Source: an uncultured Clostridia bacterium
GTDB taxonomy: Bacteria > Bacillota > Clostridia > Christensenellales > Aristaeellaceae
Direction: 5' to 3'
DNA: 18,113 bases
Assembly: GCA_934663595.1 (NCBI GenBank)
Contig: CAKUKM010000042.1
Coordinates: 1-18,113, forward strand
Part shown: positions 7,499 to 15,122 of the stretch, in pieces
Layout of the letters: each line of letters opens with the position of its first letter
Numbering within the stretch: the stretch's first letter is position 1
Position numbers and translations under genes: made by a program
The notes under the pieces: generated by a model
The model's database searches: none
Seen by the model: the letters and a program-made list of their open reading frames with translations, nothing else
Told to the model about the DNA's origin: nothing

Positions 7499-8380
7499 AT
7501 GCAACTGGTATTACAGCAGCTGATCAACGGAATCAGCATCGGCTCCATTTACGCCCTGCTGGCGGTCGGCGTTTCGCTGGTTTACAGCATTCTGAATTTC
7601 TCCAATTTCTCCCACGGCGGCTATATTTCCGTGGGCGCGTATCTGGGCTATTTCGCCATGGTTTCCTGGGGACTGCCCACTGCGGTAGCGCTGCTGGTGG
7701 CCGTGGGCGGCGCGGGCATCGTGGCCATTCTGGCGGACCGCGGCGCGTATCTGCCGGTGCGCAAGCGCGGCGGCGATCCGCTGTATTACACCATCGCCTC
7801 GCTGGGCGTGGGCATTATCATTCAAAACCTGATCATCCTGATCGTGGGCCCGAACTTCAAAAACTATCCGCCGGATTTGATTCCGATGCGCTCCATTCAG
7901 GTAATGGGCCTGTACATCTCGGTATTCGATCTGATCGCCATGGCCGTTGCGGCCGTGGGCCTGATCGCCCTGGAGTTCTTCATCATGAAGACCAAAACGG
8001 GCACCGCCATTCGCTGCGCCGCCTTTGATATTCAGACGGCAGAGCTGATGGGCATCAATTCCAGCGTGCTGATCATGACCGTATTCGGCATTGCGGGCCT
8101 GCTGGCCGGCGTCGGCGGCGTGTTCCTGGGCGTGAAGTATACCGTGTATCCCACGCTGGGCACGCTGCAGTCCAAGGCCATGACGGGCGCGATTCTGGGC
8201 GGATTCGGCAGCGTAAAGGGCGCGATCGTGGGCGCGCTGCTGCTGGGCGTGCTGGAGGTATTCGTGGCGGCGTTCGTGTCCTCGCAGATGCGCGATCCGA
8301 TCGTGTTTGTCATTCTGATTGTGGTGCTGCTGTTTAAGCCAGCGGGACTGATGAACAAGGTCGTGGACGAGAAGGTCTGA
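7499..8380 (+). CDS. livH: Branched-chain-amino-acid-type ABC transporter permease (LivH-like)
   Basis: This encodes 293 residues and is a polytopic membrane protein of the LivH family. It opens with the typical LQQLINGISIGSIYALLAVGVSLVYSILNFSNFSHG. The cytoplasmic coupling loop reads GTAIRCAAFDIQTAELMGIN (about 171-190), the segment that contacts the ATPases. AGGGAGG at 7485-7491 supports ATG 7499. It is the first of five transporter genes in the usual order. LivH-type systems import branched-chain amino acids, but members also carry urea, amides, and aromatic or other compounds. The neighbouring enzymes suggest the substrate may not be a plain branched-chain amino acid, so the gene symbol denotes family only. 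Confidence 0.92.
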   Translation: MQLVLQQLINGISIGSIYALLAVGVSLVYSILNFSNFSHGGYISVGAYLGYFAMVSWGLPTAVALLVAVGGAGIVAILADRGAYLPVRKRGGDPLYYTIASLGVGIIIQNLIILIVGPNFKNYPPDLIPMRSIQVMGLYISVFDLIAMAVAAVGLIALEFFIMKTKTGTAIRCAAFDIQTAELMGINSSVLIMTVFGIAGLLAGVGGVFLGVKYTVYPTLGTLQSKAMTGAILGGFGSVKGAIVGALLLGVLEVFVAAFVSSQMRDPIVFVILIVVLLFKPAGLMNKVVDEKV

Positions 8381-8406
8381 TCGAACGGCGGAAGGAGGAA
8401 AGCCTC

Positions 8407-9288
8407 ATGAGTTATCTGGACGGAGTTCTGCGATTGATCTCCATCAATATGATCAGTTCCATCGGCTTTATCATGCTGGCCGGTTGGGTGGGCATCTTTG
8501 GCCTGGGCCACGCGGGCTTCATCGCCATCGGGGCGTATGTGGGCTCCCTTACGATGATGAAGCTGAATCTGCCCTGGTTCCTGGCGCTGCCTCTGGGCGG
8601 CATTGTGGCGGGCATAGCCGCCTATCTGGTGGGGCGGCCCACGCTTCGGCTGAAGCCGGTTTACTTCACCGTCGCCTCCATGGCCCTGGGCGAAACCATT
8701 CGCCTCACGCTGGACAACCTGGATTTTCTGGGCGGCTCCCGCGGCGTTACGGGCATTCCCATTGAATTTGCCACGCTGCCGAACATCCTGATCGTGGTGG
8801 TGCTGGGCGTTATCGTGGCGGTAAACATTCGGCATTCGAAATTCGGCCGCTCCTATGTGGCCATTCGCGACGACGCGCTCGCGGCCGAGCACATGGGCAT
8901 CAAGGTTGCGAGAGTAAAGACCACCGTGTTCGTCATCAGCGCGATCTATTGCGGCGTTGGCGGCGGGTTCTATGCGGCGTACATGACCTATATCCGCCCG
9001 GCGATGTTCTCCGCGGATATGTCGTCTTACCTGTCCACCTGGGCGATCTTCGGCGGACTGGGCAGCCTGACCGGCGGCCTGTTCGGAACCTTCTTCCTTA
9101 CGGCGCTGACCGAGTCCTTCCGCGCGTTCGCCACCTATCGCATGCTGTTTTACGGCATTGCGCTGGTGATCATCATCGCCATCCGCCCCCAGGGCGTGTT
9201 CGGAACCTGGGAACTGACCCCCGCCAATCTGAAGAAGGTCTGGCGCAGCATTACCCGCAGAAAAGCGAACGACGGCAAGAAAGGTTGA
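8407..9288 (+). CDS. livM: Branched-chain-amino-acid-type ABC transporter permease (LivM-like)
   Basis: This encodes 293 residues and is the second permease of the heterodimer. It has the LivM hallmarks GLGHAGFIAIGAYVG near residues 36-50, and FGRSYVAIRDDALAAEHMGI at about 148-167 as the ATPase-coupling loop. The C-terminal AIRPQGVFGTWEL is also typical of the family. It lacks the long N-terminal extension found in enterobacterial LivM, which is normal in Bacillota. GGAAGGAGGAAAG just before the ATG is a strong ribosome binding site. It sits 26 bases after livH and 7 bases before livG, clearly in one operon. Confidence 0.92.
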   Translation: MSYLDGVLRLISINMISSIGFIMLAGWVGIFGLGHAGFIAIGAYVGSLTMMKLNLPWFLALPLGGIVAGIAAYLVGRPTLRLKPVYFTVASMALGETIRLTLDNLDFLGGSRGVTGIPIEFATLPNILIVVVLGVIVAVNIRHSKFGRSYVAIRDDALAAEHMGIKVARVKTTVFVISAIYCGVGGGFYAAYMTYIRPAMFSADMSSYLSTWAIFGGLGSLTGGLFGTFFLTALTESFRAFATYRMLFYGIALVIIIAIRPQGVFGTWELTPANLKKVWRSITRRKANDGKKG

Positions 9289-9295
9289 ACACGAT

Positions 9296-10075
9296 ATGGC
9301 AGCATTGAAGCTGGATCACGTATCCAAGCAATTTGGTGGACTGAAAGCCGTCGACGATGTGTGCATCAGCATTGAAGAGGGCGGTCTCCACGGCCTGATC
9401 GGCCCGAACGGCGCCGGAAAGACCACGGTATTTAACCTGATTACCGGCATCTACAAGCCCACGTCCGGCGAAATCTGGCTGGGCGACCGCCGCATCGACG
9501 GCCAGTCGCCCCACATGATCGCCGAATACGGCTGCACCCGCACCTTCCAGAACCTCCGGCTGTTCGCCAAGGAGAGCATTCTGGACAATGTGCGCATTGC
9601 GGGCGCGCTCCGCACCACCACCTACAATTACTTCGACGCCATCTTCAAAACGCCGAAGTATCGCCGGGAGGAAAAGGCGCTCCGCGAATGGAGCATGGAA
9701 ATTCTGGAAAATCTGGGCCTGGCCGACCGGGCGGACACGCTGGCCTCCAACCTGCCCTACGGCCTGCAGCGCCGGATGGAAATCGCCCGCGCCATCGCCA
9801 CCAAGCCAAAGGTGCTGCTGCTGGACGAGCCCGCGGCGGGCATGAACCCGGAAGAGACGCTTTCGCTGATGGAAACCATTTCCGCGGTGCGCAAGAAGTT
9901 CGGCCTCACCATACTGCTCATCGAGCATCACATGGATATGGTAATGGAAATCTGCGAGCATCTCACCGTGCTGAACTTCGGCGCGACGATTGCCGCCGGC
10001 ACGCCCGAGGAGATTCAGGCGAACCCGGTGGTCGTCGAGGCCTATCTGGGCAAGGAAGGAGAGGATGAGGCTTGA
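9296..10075 (+). CDS. livG: ABC transporter ATP-binding protein (LivG-like)
   Basis: This encodes 259 residues. Walker A is GPNGAGKT at 36-43 and the Q-loop glutamine is in TRTFQN (81-86). The signature is LPYGLQRRMEIARA at 153-166, Walker B is VLLLDEPA at 173-180, and the H-loop histidine is about H211 (LIEHHMDMV). The LPYG-type signature in place of LSGG, and the roughly 35-residue insertion around NYFDAIFKTPKYRREE, are typical of LivG rather than LivF. Where most relatives have LPYGQQRR this one has LPYGLQRR, a mild change. The stop overlaps the start of the next ATPase gene by two bases. It would drive import through the LivH/LivM pair together with LivF. Confidence 0.93.
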   Translation: MAALKLDHVSKQFGGLKAVDDVCISIEEGGLHGLIGPNGAGKTTVFNLITGIYKPTSGEIWLGDRRIDGQSPHMIAEYGCTRTFQNLRLFAKESILDNVRIAGALRTTTYNYFDAIFKTPKYRREEKALREWSMEILENLGLADRADTLASNLPYGLQRRMEIARAIATKPKVLLLDEPAAGMNPEETLSLMETISAVRKKFGLTILLIEHHMDMVMEICEHLTVLNFGATIAAGTPEEIQANPVVVEAYLGKEGEDEA

Positions 10076-10794
10076 GTCTGCTGGAATTGAAGGACGTCTG
10101 CGTCCGCTATAATCGAATTCAGGCGCTCAACGGCGTGAATATCCACGTGGACGAGGGCGAAATCGTGACCATCATCGGCGCGAACGGCGCGGGAAAATCC
10201 TCCACGATGAACGCCGTGGCGGGCCTGGTGAAGGTATCCTCCGGCGAAATCCGCTTCGATGGAAAGCCCCTGCCCGGCTCCGCGCACAACGTTATCCGCG
10301 CCGGCGTGGCGCTCTCGCCCGAGGGACGGCGCATCTTCGCGCCCCTTACCGTGCGGGAAAACCTGATGATCGGCGCCTATACCCGCAAGGACAAGGCGCA
10401 AATCGCCAGGGACTGCGAAGAGATCTTCGGCTTCTTCCCGCGCCTGCAGGAGCGCATCAATCAGCCGGCCAGCACGCTCTCCGGCGGCGAACAGCAAATG
10501 CTCGCCATTGGCCGCGCGATGATGTCCAAGCCCAGACTCCTGCTGCTGGACGAGCCCTCTCTGGGCCTCGCGCCGCTGCTGATTGAGGAAATCTTCCGCA
10601 TTATCCGCCGCCTGAACGAGCGGGGAACGACCGTGCTGCTGGTGGAGCAGAACGCCCGGCAGGCGCTGGCCATCGCCCATCGCGCCTATGTCTATCAGAC
10701 GGGCCGGGTGATTCAGGAGGGCAACGCGCAGGATCTGCTGCACGATCCGCAGATCGAGGCCGCCTATCTCGGCTCCCGCAAGGCGAAGCTGTAG
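10072..10794 (+). CDS. livF: ABC transporter ATP-binding protein (LivF-like), TTG start
   Basis: This encodes 240 residues. Walker A is GANGAGKS at 36-43, the signature is LSGGEQQMLAIGRA at 136-149, and Walker B is LLLLDEP at 156-162. The LivF landmark LSPEGRRIFAPLTVRENL lies at 81-98. The start is TTG at 10072, inside the final codons of livG (TTGA overlap). GGAGAGGATGAGG just upstream provides the ribosome binding site, and no better ATG gives the conserved SLLELKDVCVRY start. The overlap implies translational coupling, which would keep the two ATPases at equal levels. A 67-base gap with no promoter that I can identify separates it from the binding-protein gene. Confidence 0.93.
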   Translation: MSLLELKDVCVRYNRIQALNGVNIHVDEGEIVTIIGANGAGKSSTMNAVAGLVKVSSGEIRFDGKPLPGSAHNVIRAGVALSPEGRRIFAPLTVRENLMIGAYTRKDKAQIARDCEEIFGFFPRLQERINQPASTLSGGEQQMLAIGRAMMSKPRLLLLDEPSLGLAPLLIEEIFRIIRRLNERGTTVLLVEQNARQALAIAHRAYVYQTGRVIQEGNAQDLLHDPQIEAAYLGSRKAKL

Positions 10795-10861
10795 CGGCGA
10801 AAACCGGTTATATGCCGATTCATTCGGCTTAACGAACAACAATACTTAGGAGGAAAAGAAC

Positions 10862-12037
10862 ATGAAAAGAGCACTCTCGTTTCTCTTCGCACTGATCCTG
10901 GCGCTGGGCGCGCTCTGCGGCGCAGCCACGGCCGAAGAGCTTCGCCCCATTCGCGTGGGCGTCGCCTGCGCGCTGACCGGCGATATCGCCCTGGTGGGCT
11001 GGGCCGAGAAGGCCGGCGCACAGCTGGCCGCGGATGAAATCAACGCCGCCGGCGGCATCGACGGCCGCATGATGGAACTCTATTTCGAAGACACCGCCGG
11101 CGACAACGCCGAGGCCGTCAACGCCGTTCGCAAGCTGATCAACGACGACAAGGTAGACATCATCATCGGGCCCTGCGGCTCCGGCTACGCCATCGCCGCC
11201 ACGCCCCTGGTGACGCAGGCGCACATCCCCATGATGACCACCACCGCCACCAATCCTCGGGTCACCGTGAACGAGGACGGCTCCCTGAACGAGTGGGTGT
11301 GGCGTCAGGCGTTCATCGACAACTATCAGGGCGAGGTAATCGCCGAGTACGGCTACAAGAAGCTGGGCCTGCGCAAGGCCGCCATCATCTATGATGTGAG
11401 CAGCGACTATGCCCAGGGCCTCATCGAGTTCTTTACCAACAGCTTTACTGCGCTGGGCGGCGAGATCGTGTCCGAACAGGGCTTCAAGGCCGGCGATCTG
11501 GACTTCCGCGCGCTGCTGTCCAACCTCAAGAGCCAGGATTTCGATCTGCTCTTCTTCCCCAATTCCTATAAGGAGCTCGCGCTTTGCGTAAATCAGATGG
11601 CCGAGCTGGGCATCACCGGCAAGCAGGTCATGTGCGGCGACTCGGCCATGAGCGCCAACGCCGTGGAGATCGCCGGCCACAATCTGGACGGCACCTTCAT
11701 CTGCACCTACTTCAGCACCGAGGACGGCGCCGTTCGCGAGCTGATCGATCGCGTGATCAAGACCTACGGCCTGACCTCCGAGCCGGAGCCGAACTGCGTA
11801 ATCAACTACGACATGGTCTATTGGGTTGCCGACGTGGTCAAGCGCGCCGAAGGCTCCATCGAGCCGGAAGCCCTGCAGAAGGCCATCAACGAAACCAAGG
11901 ATCTGCCCCTGCTCAGCGGCAAGATGACCGTGGATCCCGAGACCCACAATCCGCTGCACAAGCCCGCCGCCATGATTCAGTATCAGGACGCGAAACAGGT
12001 GTTCGTCGAGAATTACGAGCCCACCGGAACCAACTGA
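10862..12037 (+). CDS. livJ: Extracellular solute-binding protein of the LIV-type importer
   Basis: This encodes 391 residues of the type I periplasmic-binding fold (Peripla_BP_6 / LivJ-K type). The mature part begins EELRPIRVGVACALTGDIALVGW, followed by GAQLAADEINAAGGIDGR, IIIGPCGSGYAIAATPLV and later INYDMVYWVADVVKRAEG. A Sec signal peptide covers about residues 1-24 (MKRALSFLFALILALGALCGAATA) with an AxA-type cleavage site before EE. The cysteine at 19 is preceded by A-L, not by a normal lipobox, so it is unclear how the protein is held at the cell surface. TAGGAGG at 10848-10854 sets the start. It is last in the transporter set and is followed by a strong terminator. The ligand is unknown. 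Confidence 0.92.
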   Translation: MKRALSFLFALILALGALCGAATAEELRPIRVGVACALTGDIALVGWAEKAGAQLAADEINAAGGIDGRMMELYFEDTAGDNAEAVNAVRKLINDDKVDIIIGPCGSGYAIAATPLVTQAHIPMMTTTATNPRVTVNEDGSLNEWVWRQAFIDNYQGEVIAEYGYKKLGLRKAAIIYDVSSDYAQGLIEFFTNSFTALGGEIVSEQGFKAGDLDFRALLSNLKSQDFDLLFFPNSYKELALCVNQMAELGITGKQVMCGDSAMSANAVEIAGHNLDGTFICTYFSTEDGAVRELIDRVIKTYGLTSEPEPNCVINYDMVYWVADVVKRAEGSIEPEALQKAINETKDLPLLSGKMTVDPETHNPLHKPAAMIQYQDAKQVFVENYEPTGTN

Positions 12038-12060
12038 AAATAGAACCGCAGGATTCTGAG

Positions 12061-12085
12061 CGGCGCTTCCTCCGATGAAGCGCCG
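12061..12085 (+). other. Stem-loop upstream of the terminator
   Basis: CGGCGCTTC (12061-12069) pairs perfectly with GAAGCGCCG (12077-12085) around a seven-base loop. No T-run follows. It may protect the 3' end of the importer transcript. Confidence 0.55.
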
Positions 12086-12090
12086 CGGCC

Positions 12091-12134
12091 CGGGGGAATG
12101 GATGCGCTCCGATCGGTCCGTTCCCCCGTTTTTT
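12091..12134 (+). terminator. Rho-independent terminator after the importer genes
   Basis: CGGGGGAATGGA (12091-12102) pairs with TCCGTTCCCCCG (12117-12128) as a 12-bp stem with one G-U, followed directly by TTTTTT. It lies just 32 bases before the next start codon, and I see no promoter in between. Confidence 0.85.
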
Positions 12135-12165
12135 GAGGATGAAAAATCACTGGAGAAAAAATTCA

Positions 12166-12960
12166 ATGAACAATGCAGAAAAGCGCGCAAAGGGCGGCGA
12201 GACGTTCCTGTTTTGCCATGGGGCCACCTCCTGCGGATTTTACTGGCGCAAGGTGGCGGACATTTTGAATGAACTGGGCCATAAGACGCTCGCGGCGGAT
12301 ATGCCCGGCCATGGCCTGGACATGACGGCCGAAATCGGCGATATGACCATGGACGATTACGCCCGGCGCGCGGTGGATCTCGCCCGCCGGGAGGGCCGGA
12401 AGGTAATTCTGGTGGGGCACAGCATGGGCGGCGGCGTAATTACCAGCGCGGCGGAGCTCTGCCCCGAATGCGTGGAGAAGCTGATTTACGTCACGGCCCA
12501 TATGCCCCTGCCGGGAAATTCCATGAACGGCATGGAGGACAGCCTTCAGCCCATCGACTGGGCCGCGGGCTCCGAGGACGGAAAGACCGTGCCCGACGCG
12601 TATATGAGCATCTATCGCGGCGAGGGCGAACCGCCCCTTGCGCATATGTCCGCCGCAACGGCGGAGGCCTGCTCCCGATATGCGACCTGCGAATCCCTGT
12701 CGGTGCTCACGCTTCCGCTGAAGCACACCCGGGAGCGCTGGGGCAGCGTTCCCCGCTATTATGTGCAGACCATGCAGGACGCGGCCCTCTGGACGGCCCT
12801 GCAGCAGCAGTACATCGACTATTGGGGCTGCGACGCGGTGTATCGCATGGATTCCGACCACGGCGTTCCCTGCGCGGCGCCCATTGAGCTGGCCTTTATA
12901 CTGCACGACATCGCCGGCGAGCGCTGGAGGGAGAGAGTTCATGAAACAGAAATACTTTAA
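12166..12960 (+). CDS. Alpha/beta hydrolase, methylesterase / hydroxynitrile-lyase-like
   Basis: This encodes 264 residues. The oxyanion-hole segment is FLFCHGATSCGFYWRKV at 14-30. The nucleophile elbow is GHSMGG at 84-89 with S86. The likely acid is D206 (QTMQD), and the histidine is H232 (MDSDHGVP). The S86-D206-H232 spacing is close to that of plant hydroxynitrile lyases and methyl-salicylate/jasmonate-type esterases, so a small ester or related bond is the likely target, in the cytoplasm. ATG 12166 is preferred because GGAG at 12152-12155 lies ten bases upstream; earlier in-frame starts at 12133 and 12139 overlap or abut the terminator T-run. The next gene overlaps its end by 20 bases and encodes a diverged copy of the same fold. 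Confidence 0.88.
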   Translation: MNNAEKRAKGGETFLFCHGATSCGFYWRKVADILNELGHKTLAADMPGHGLDMTAEIGDMTMDDYARRAVDLARREGRKVILVGHSMGGGVITSAAELCPECVEKLIYVTAHMPLPGNSMNGMEDSLQPIDWAAGSEDGKTVPDAYMSIYRGEGEPPLAHMSAATAEACSRYATCESLSVLTLPLKHTRERWGSVPRYYVQTMQDAALWTALQQQYIDYWGCDAVYRMDSDHGVPCAAPIELAFILHDIAGERWRERVHETEIL

Positions 12961-13543
12961 TTTCCGCGGCGCGGGCACGATCGTGTTCGTCAATGATCCC
13001 TGCACGGGCGCATGGCTGTGGGAGCGGATGATTCCGATCTTTGACAGCCTGGGCTATGATGCCGTCGCCGTCAATCCCGCCGATCCGGAGGGCCGGGCGC
13101 GCCTCGATGCGGCGCTGGCGGGGGAAAACGTCGCGGCCGTGGTGGCGCAGGGCGCGGGCGGCCGGTTCCTTACGAATCTGGACAAATGCCGCGCGTTTCT
13201 GATTGCGCCGTCGGACGAGGCCCTTTCCCCGGAGCGCTGGCCGGAGGGCCGGGCCAAGGCGGAGGGCTGCGCCTATGAGGACTGGCGGATCATCGAGCGC
13301 CGTCTGAACCGAAGCGGGGAGGCGCGTTTGCCCGCATGGAGCGATGCGATCGGCGAAAGCTGCCTGTGCGTCTGCTGCGCCGGAGACAAGGTGGTTTCGG
13401 CGGAGGAACAGCAGCTCTTCGCGGCGCGCCACGGCATTGAAAGCGTCTGCGAGCTGAATGCGGATCACTTTCCCCAGTTTTCCAGAACCTACGAGCTGAG
13501 CTATCTGATTCACAGCGCGCTGATGGATCGCTCCGCCCGCTGA
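12941..13543 (+). CDS. Degenerate alpha/beta-hydrolase-fold protein lacking the nucleophilic serine
   Basis: This encodes 200 residues. It parallels the preceding hydrolase segment by segment: IVFVNDPCTGAWLWERMIPIF against FLFCHGATSCGFYWRKVADIL, SLGYDAVAVNPADPEG against ELGHKTLAADMPGHG, and VAAVVAQGAGG against KVILVGHSMGG. The serine position is therefore glycine 71. The oxyanion HG is replaced by ND. The acid region (CAGDK, D149) and the histidine (LNADHFPQF, H176) remain. It is about 60 residues shorter, mostly in the cap region. It is therefore probably a non-catalytic partner or a changed enzyme. ATG 12941 follows GGAGGGAG and overlaps the upstream gene by 20 bases, so it is coupled. It is an intact frame, not an obvious pseudogene. 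Confidence 0.82.
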   Translation: MKQKYFNFRGAGTIVFVNDPCTGAWLWERMIPIFDSLGYDAVAVNPADPEGRARLDAALAGENVAAVVAQGAGGRFLTNLDKCRAFLIAPSDEALSPERWPEGRAKAEGCAYEDWRIIERRLNRSGEARLPAWSDAIGESCLCVCCAGDKVVSAEEQQLFAARHGIESVCELNADHFPQFSRTYELSYLIHSALMDRSAR

Positions 13544-13557
13544 CGCGAGGCAATTGC

Positions 13558-14832
13558 ATGAAAAGGACGAAAAAACAGGCCCGCCCGCTCTTTTACGGGT
13601 GGGTCATCGTCGCGGCCTCGGTGCTGCTGTCGGCGATTGGACTCGGCATGTTTTACAGCACCAACAGCGCCTTTGTCAAACCGGTTTGCCAGACTCTGGG
13701 ATTTACCCGGGCCCAGTTTTCCGCGCATCGATCCATCGTCACCGTCTGCGGCGCGCTGCTGATGCCCCTCTACGGGCGGCTGATCAACCGCATGGGGGCG
13801 AAGCGGGTGCTGCTGGCCGGAGCGGTGGGGCTGTCCGCCGCCATGCTGGGCTATTCGGCCGTTCAAAAGCTCTGGCAGCTCTATGCCGTGGCGCTGCTGA
13901 ACGGCATATTCCTGAACGGCGTCAGCTTCATGACCATCGGCGTGCTGGTCTGCCACTGGTTTGACGACGAGCGCGGCACTGCCTGCGGCGTCGCCTATTG
14001 CGGAAGCGGCGTGGGCGCGGCGCTGGCCGTTCCGGCAATCGGCAGGATCATCGAAAGCCTCGGCTGGCGCGCGGCCTATCGAACTATGGCCGCCGTGGGC
14101 CTTGCGGTGCTGCTGCTGACGATTCTGCTGCTGGTGCGGGAAGAGCCGTCGGAGATGGGCCTTCAGCCCTATTCCAATGGAAAAAGCGGCGCGAAGGGGA
14201 GGGTCGTGCCCCGGAATCAGGGCATGGCCTTCGGGCAGGCGCGGCATTCGGCCATCTTCTGGATGCTGCTGATCGCCGTGTTCGGCGTGTCCGGCTGCGT
14301 GGCTGGGCCGAATACCCATACCATTCCCTATATGACCGATATCGGCTATTCCACCGCCGCCGCCACGATGATCGTATCGGTGTTCATGCTGATGGTGAGC
14401 GTGGGAAAGATCCTGCTGGGCGTGATTTACGACCGGCTGGGCACCCGGGCGGGAAACCTGTTCGTGGGCTGCTGCTGCATTGCCTTTCCGCTGATGGCGC
14501 TGGCGGCGCGGGCGCGGGCGGCTGCATGGGGCTATGCCGTATTCGTGGGACTGGCCAGCGCGGGTTCCTCAGTTCCGCTGTCGATATTGACGCTGAAATA
14601 CTTTGGCGAGCGGGATTTTTCGATGGTGTTCAGCTTCGTAAACATGGCCTCCACGGCGGGCACAGCGGCCATCGTGCCGATGATGGGCTGGGTCTATGAC
14701 AGCACCGGAACCTATGCCGGGGCGTGGATGCTGGTGCTGGCCGTCGCAATTACCAGCACGGCGCTGCTGATGCTCTGCGACAGAATCCACAGAAAAACCG
14801 AGGCCGCGGAGACCAAAGGCGCATCTGCATAG
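13558..14832 (+). CDS. Major facilitator superfamily transporter (OFA / monocarboxylate-type)
   Basis: This encodes 424 residues with about twelve hydrophobic segments. The start KQARPLFYGWVIVAASVLL is typical of the oxalate-formate / monocarboxylate group of the MFS. Motif A is visible as GRLINRMGAKR at 73-83, with a weaker copy in the second half (GVIYDRLGTRAGN). A basic linker of about 30 residues near 190-225 separates the two six-helix halves. GAGG at 13547-13550 sets the start, 14 bases after the preceding stop, so it is in the same operon as the two alpha/beta-hydrolase proteins. It could import a related substrate or export a breakdown product such as a carboxylate; the sequence does not decide which. 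Confidence 0.9.
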   Translation: MKRTKKQARPLFYGWVIVAASVLLSAIGLGMFYSTNSAFVKPVCQTLGFTRAQFSAHRSIVTVCGALLMPLYGRLINRMGAKRVLLAGAVGLSAAMLGYSAVQKLWQLYAVALLNGIFLNGVSFMTIGVLVCHWFDDERGTACGVAYCGSGVGAALAVPAIGRIIESLGWRAAYRTMAAVGLAVLLLTILLLVREEPSEMGLQPYSNGKSGAKGRVVPRNQGMAFGQARHSAIFWMLLIAVFGVSGCVAGPNTHTIPYMTDIGYSTAAATMIVSVFMLMVSVGKILLGVIYDRLGTRAGNLFVGCCCIAFPLMALAARARAAAWGYAVFVGLASAGSSVPLSILTLKYFGERDFSMVFSFVNMASTAGTAAIVPMMGWVYDSTGTYAGAWMLVLAVAITSTALLMLCDRIHRKTEAAETKGASA

Positions 14833-15122
14833 GGAAATAAAAACACACCCATCGCTTCCCGATTTGGGGCGATGGGTGTGTTTTCGCGTTTTGTCCCTGC
14901 GATGATGCTGTCCATGGGAACTTCGAACAGGGCGCTCAGGGCATAGAGGTTGTCGATCGAGGGAAGACACTGGCCGGATTGCCATTTGTAGATCGATCGG
15001 GGCTCGCTGAAGCCGAAAAAATCCTGGAGATCCTCAATGGAGAGCCCCCTCTCCATGCGGAGATTGCGGATATTGCGGCCGGTCGCCTCAAGATTGATCG
15101 TCGGGTAAAAACGCTGCGCCAT
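14712..15122 (-). CDS. XRE-type helix-turn-helix regulator with a reading frame that runs past its terminator
   Basis: This encodes 136 residues as read to the first in-frame stop. The DNA-binding domain is at about 14-75: TGRNIRNLRMERGLSIEDLQ, then the recognition segment FFGFSEPRSIYKWQSGQCLPS, then LYALSALFEVPMDSIIAG. From memory, relatives of this clostridial family often end soon after that last segment. Here the frame continues without a stop through the bidirectional terminator (residues about 80-95) and 121 bases into the antisense of the MFS gene. The real transcript probably ends before the stop codon. ATG 15122 is preferred over an upstream ATG at 15140 because GAGGAGG lies seven bases before it. 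It is divergent from the NADAR gene, whose control it might share. The DNA target is unknown. Confidence 0.75.
   Translation of the reverse strand: MAQRFYPTINLEATGRNIRNLRMERGLSIEDLQDFFGFSEPRSIYKWQSGQCLPSIDNLYALSALFEVPMDSIIAGTKRENTPIAPNREAMGVFLFPYADAPLVSAASVFLWILSQSISSAVLVIATASTSIHAPA
14839..14884. terminator. Bidirectional terminator between the MFS gene and the XRE gene
   Basis: AAAACACACCCATCGC (14839-14854) is the exact complement of GCGATGGGTGTGTTTT (14869-14884). T-runs occur on both strands (TTTTCGCGTTTT plus, TTTTTATTT minus). It lies inside the minus-strand XRE reading frame. Confidence 0.88.

Noticed and set aside
10829..12190. Minus-strand open frame opposite the binding-protein gene
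   Set aside because: It is a shadow of a clear solute-binding protein, with no start signals of its own.
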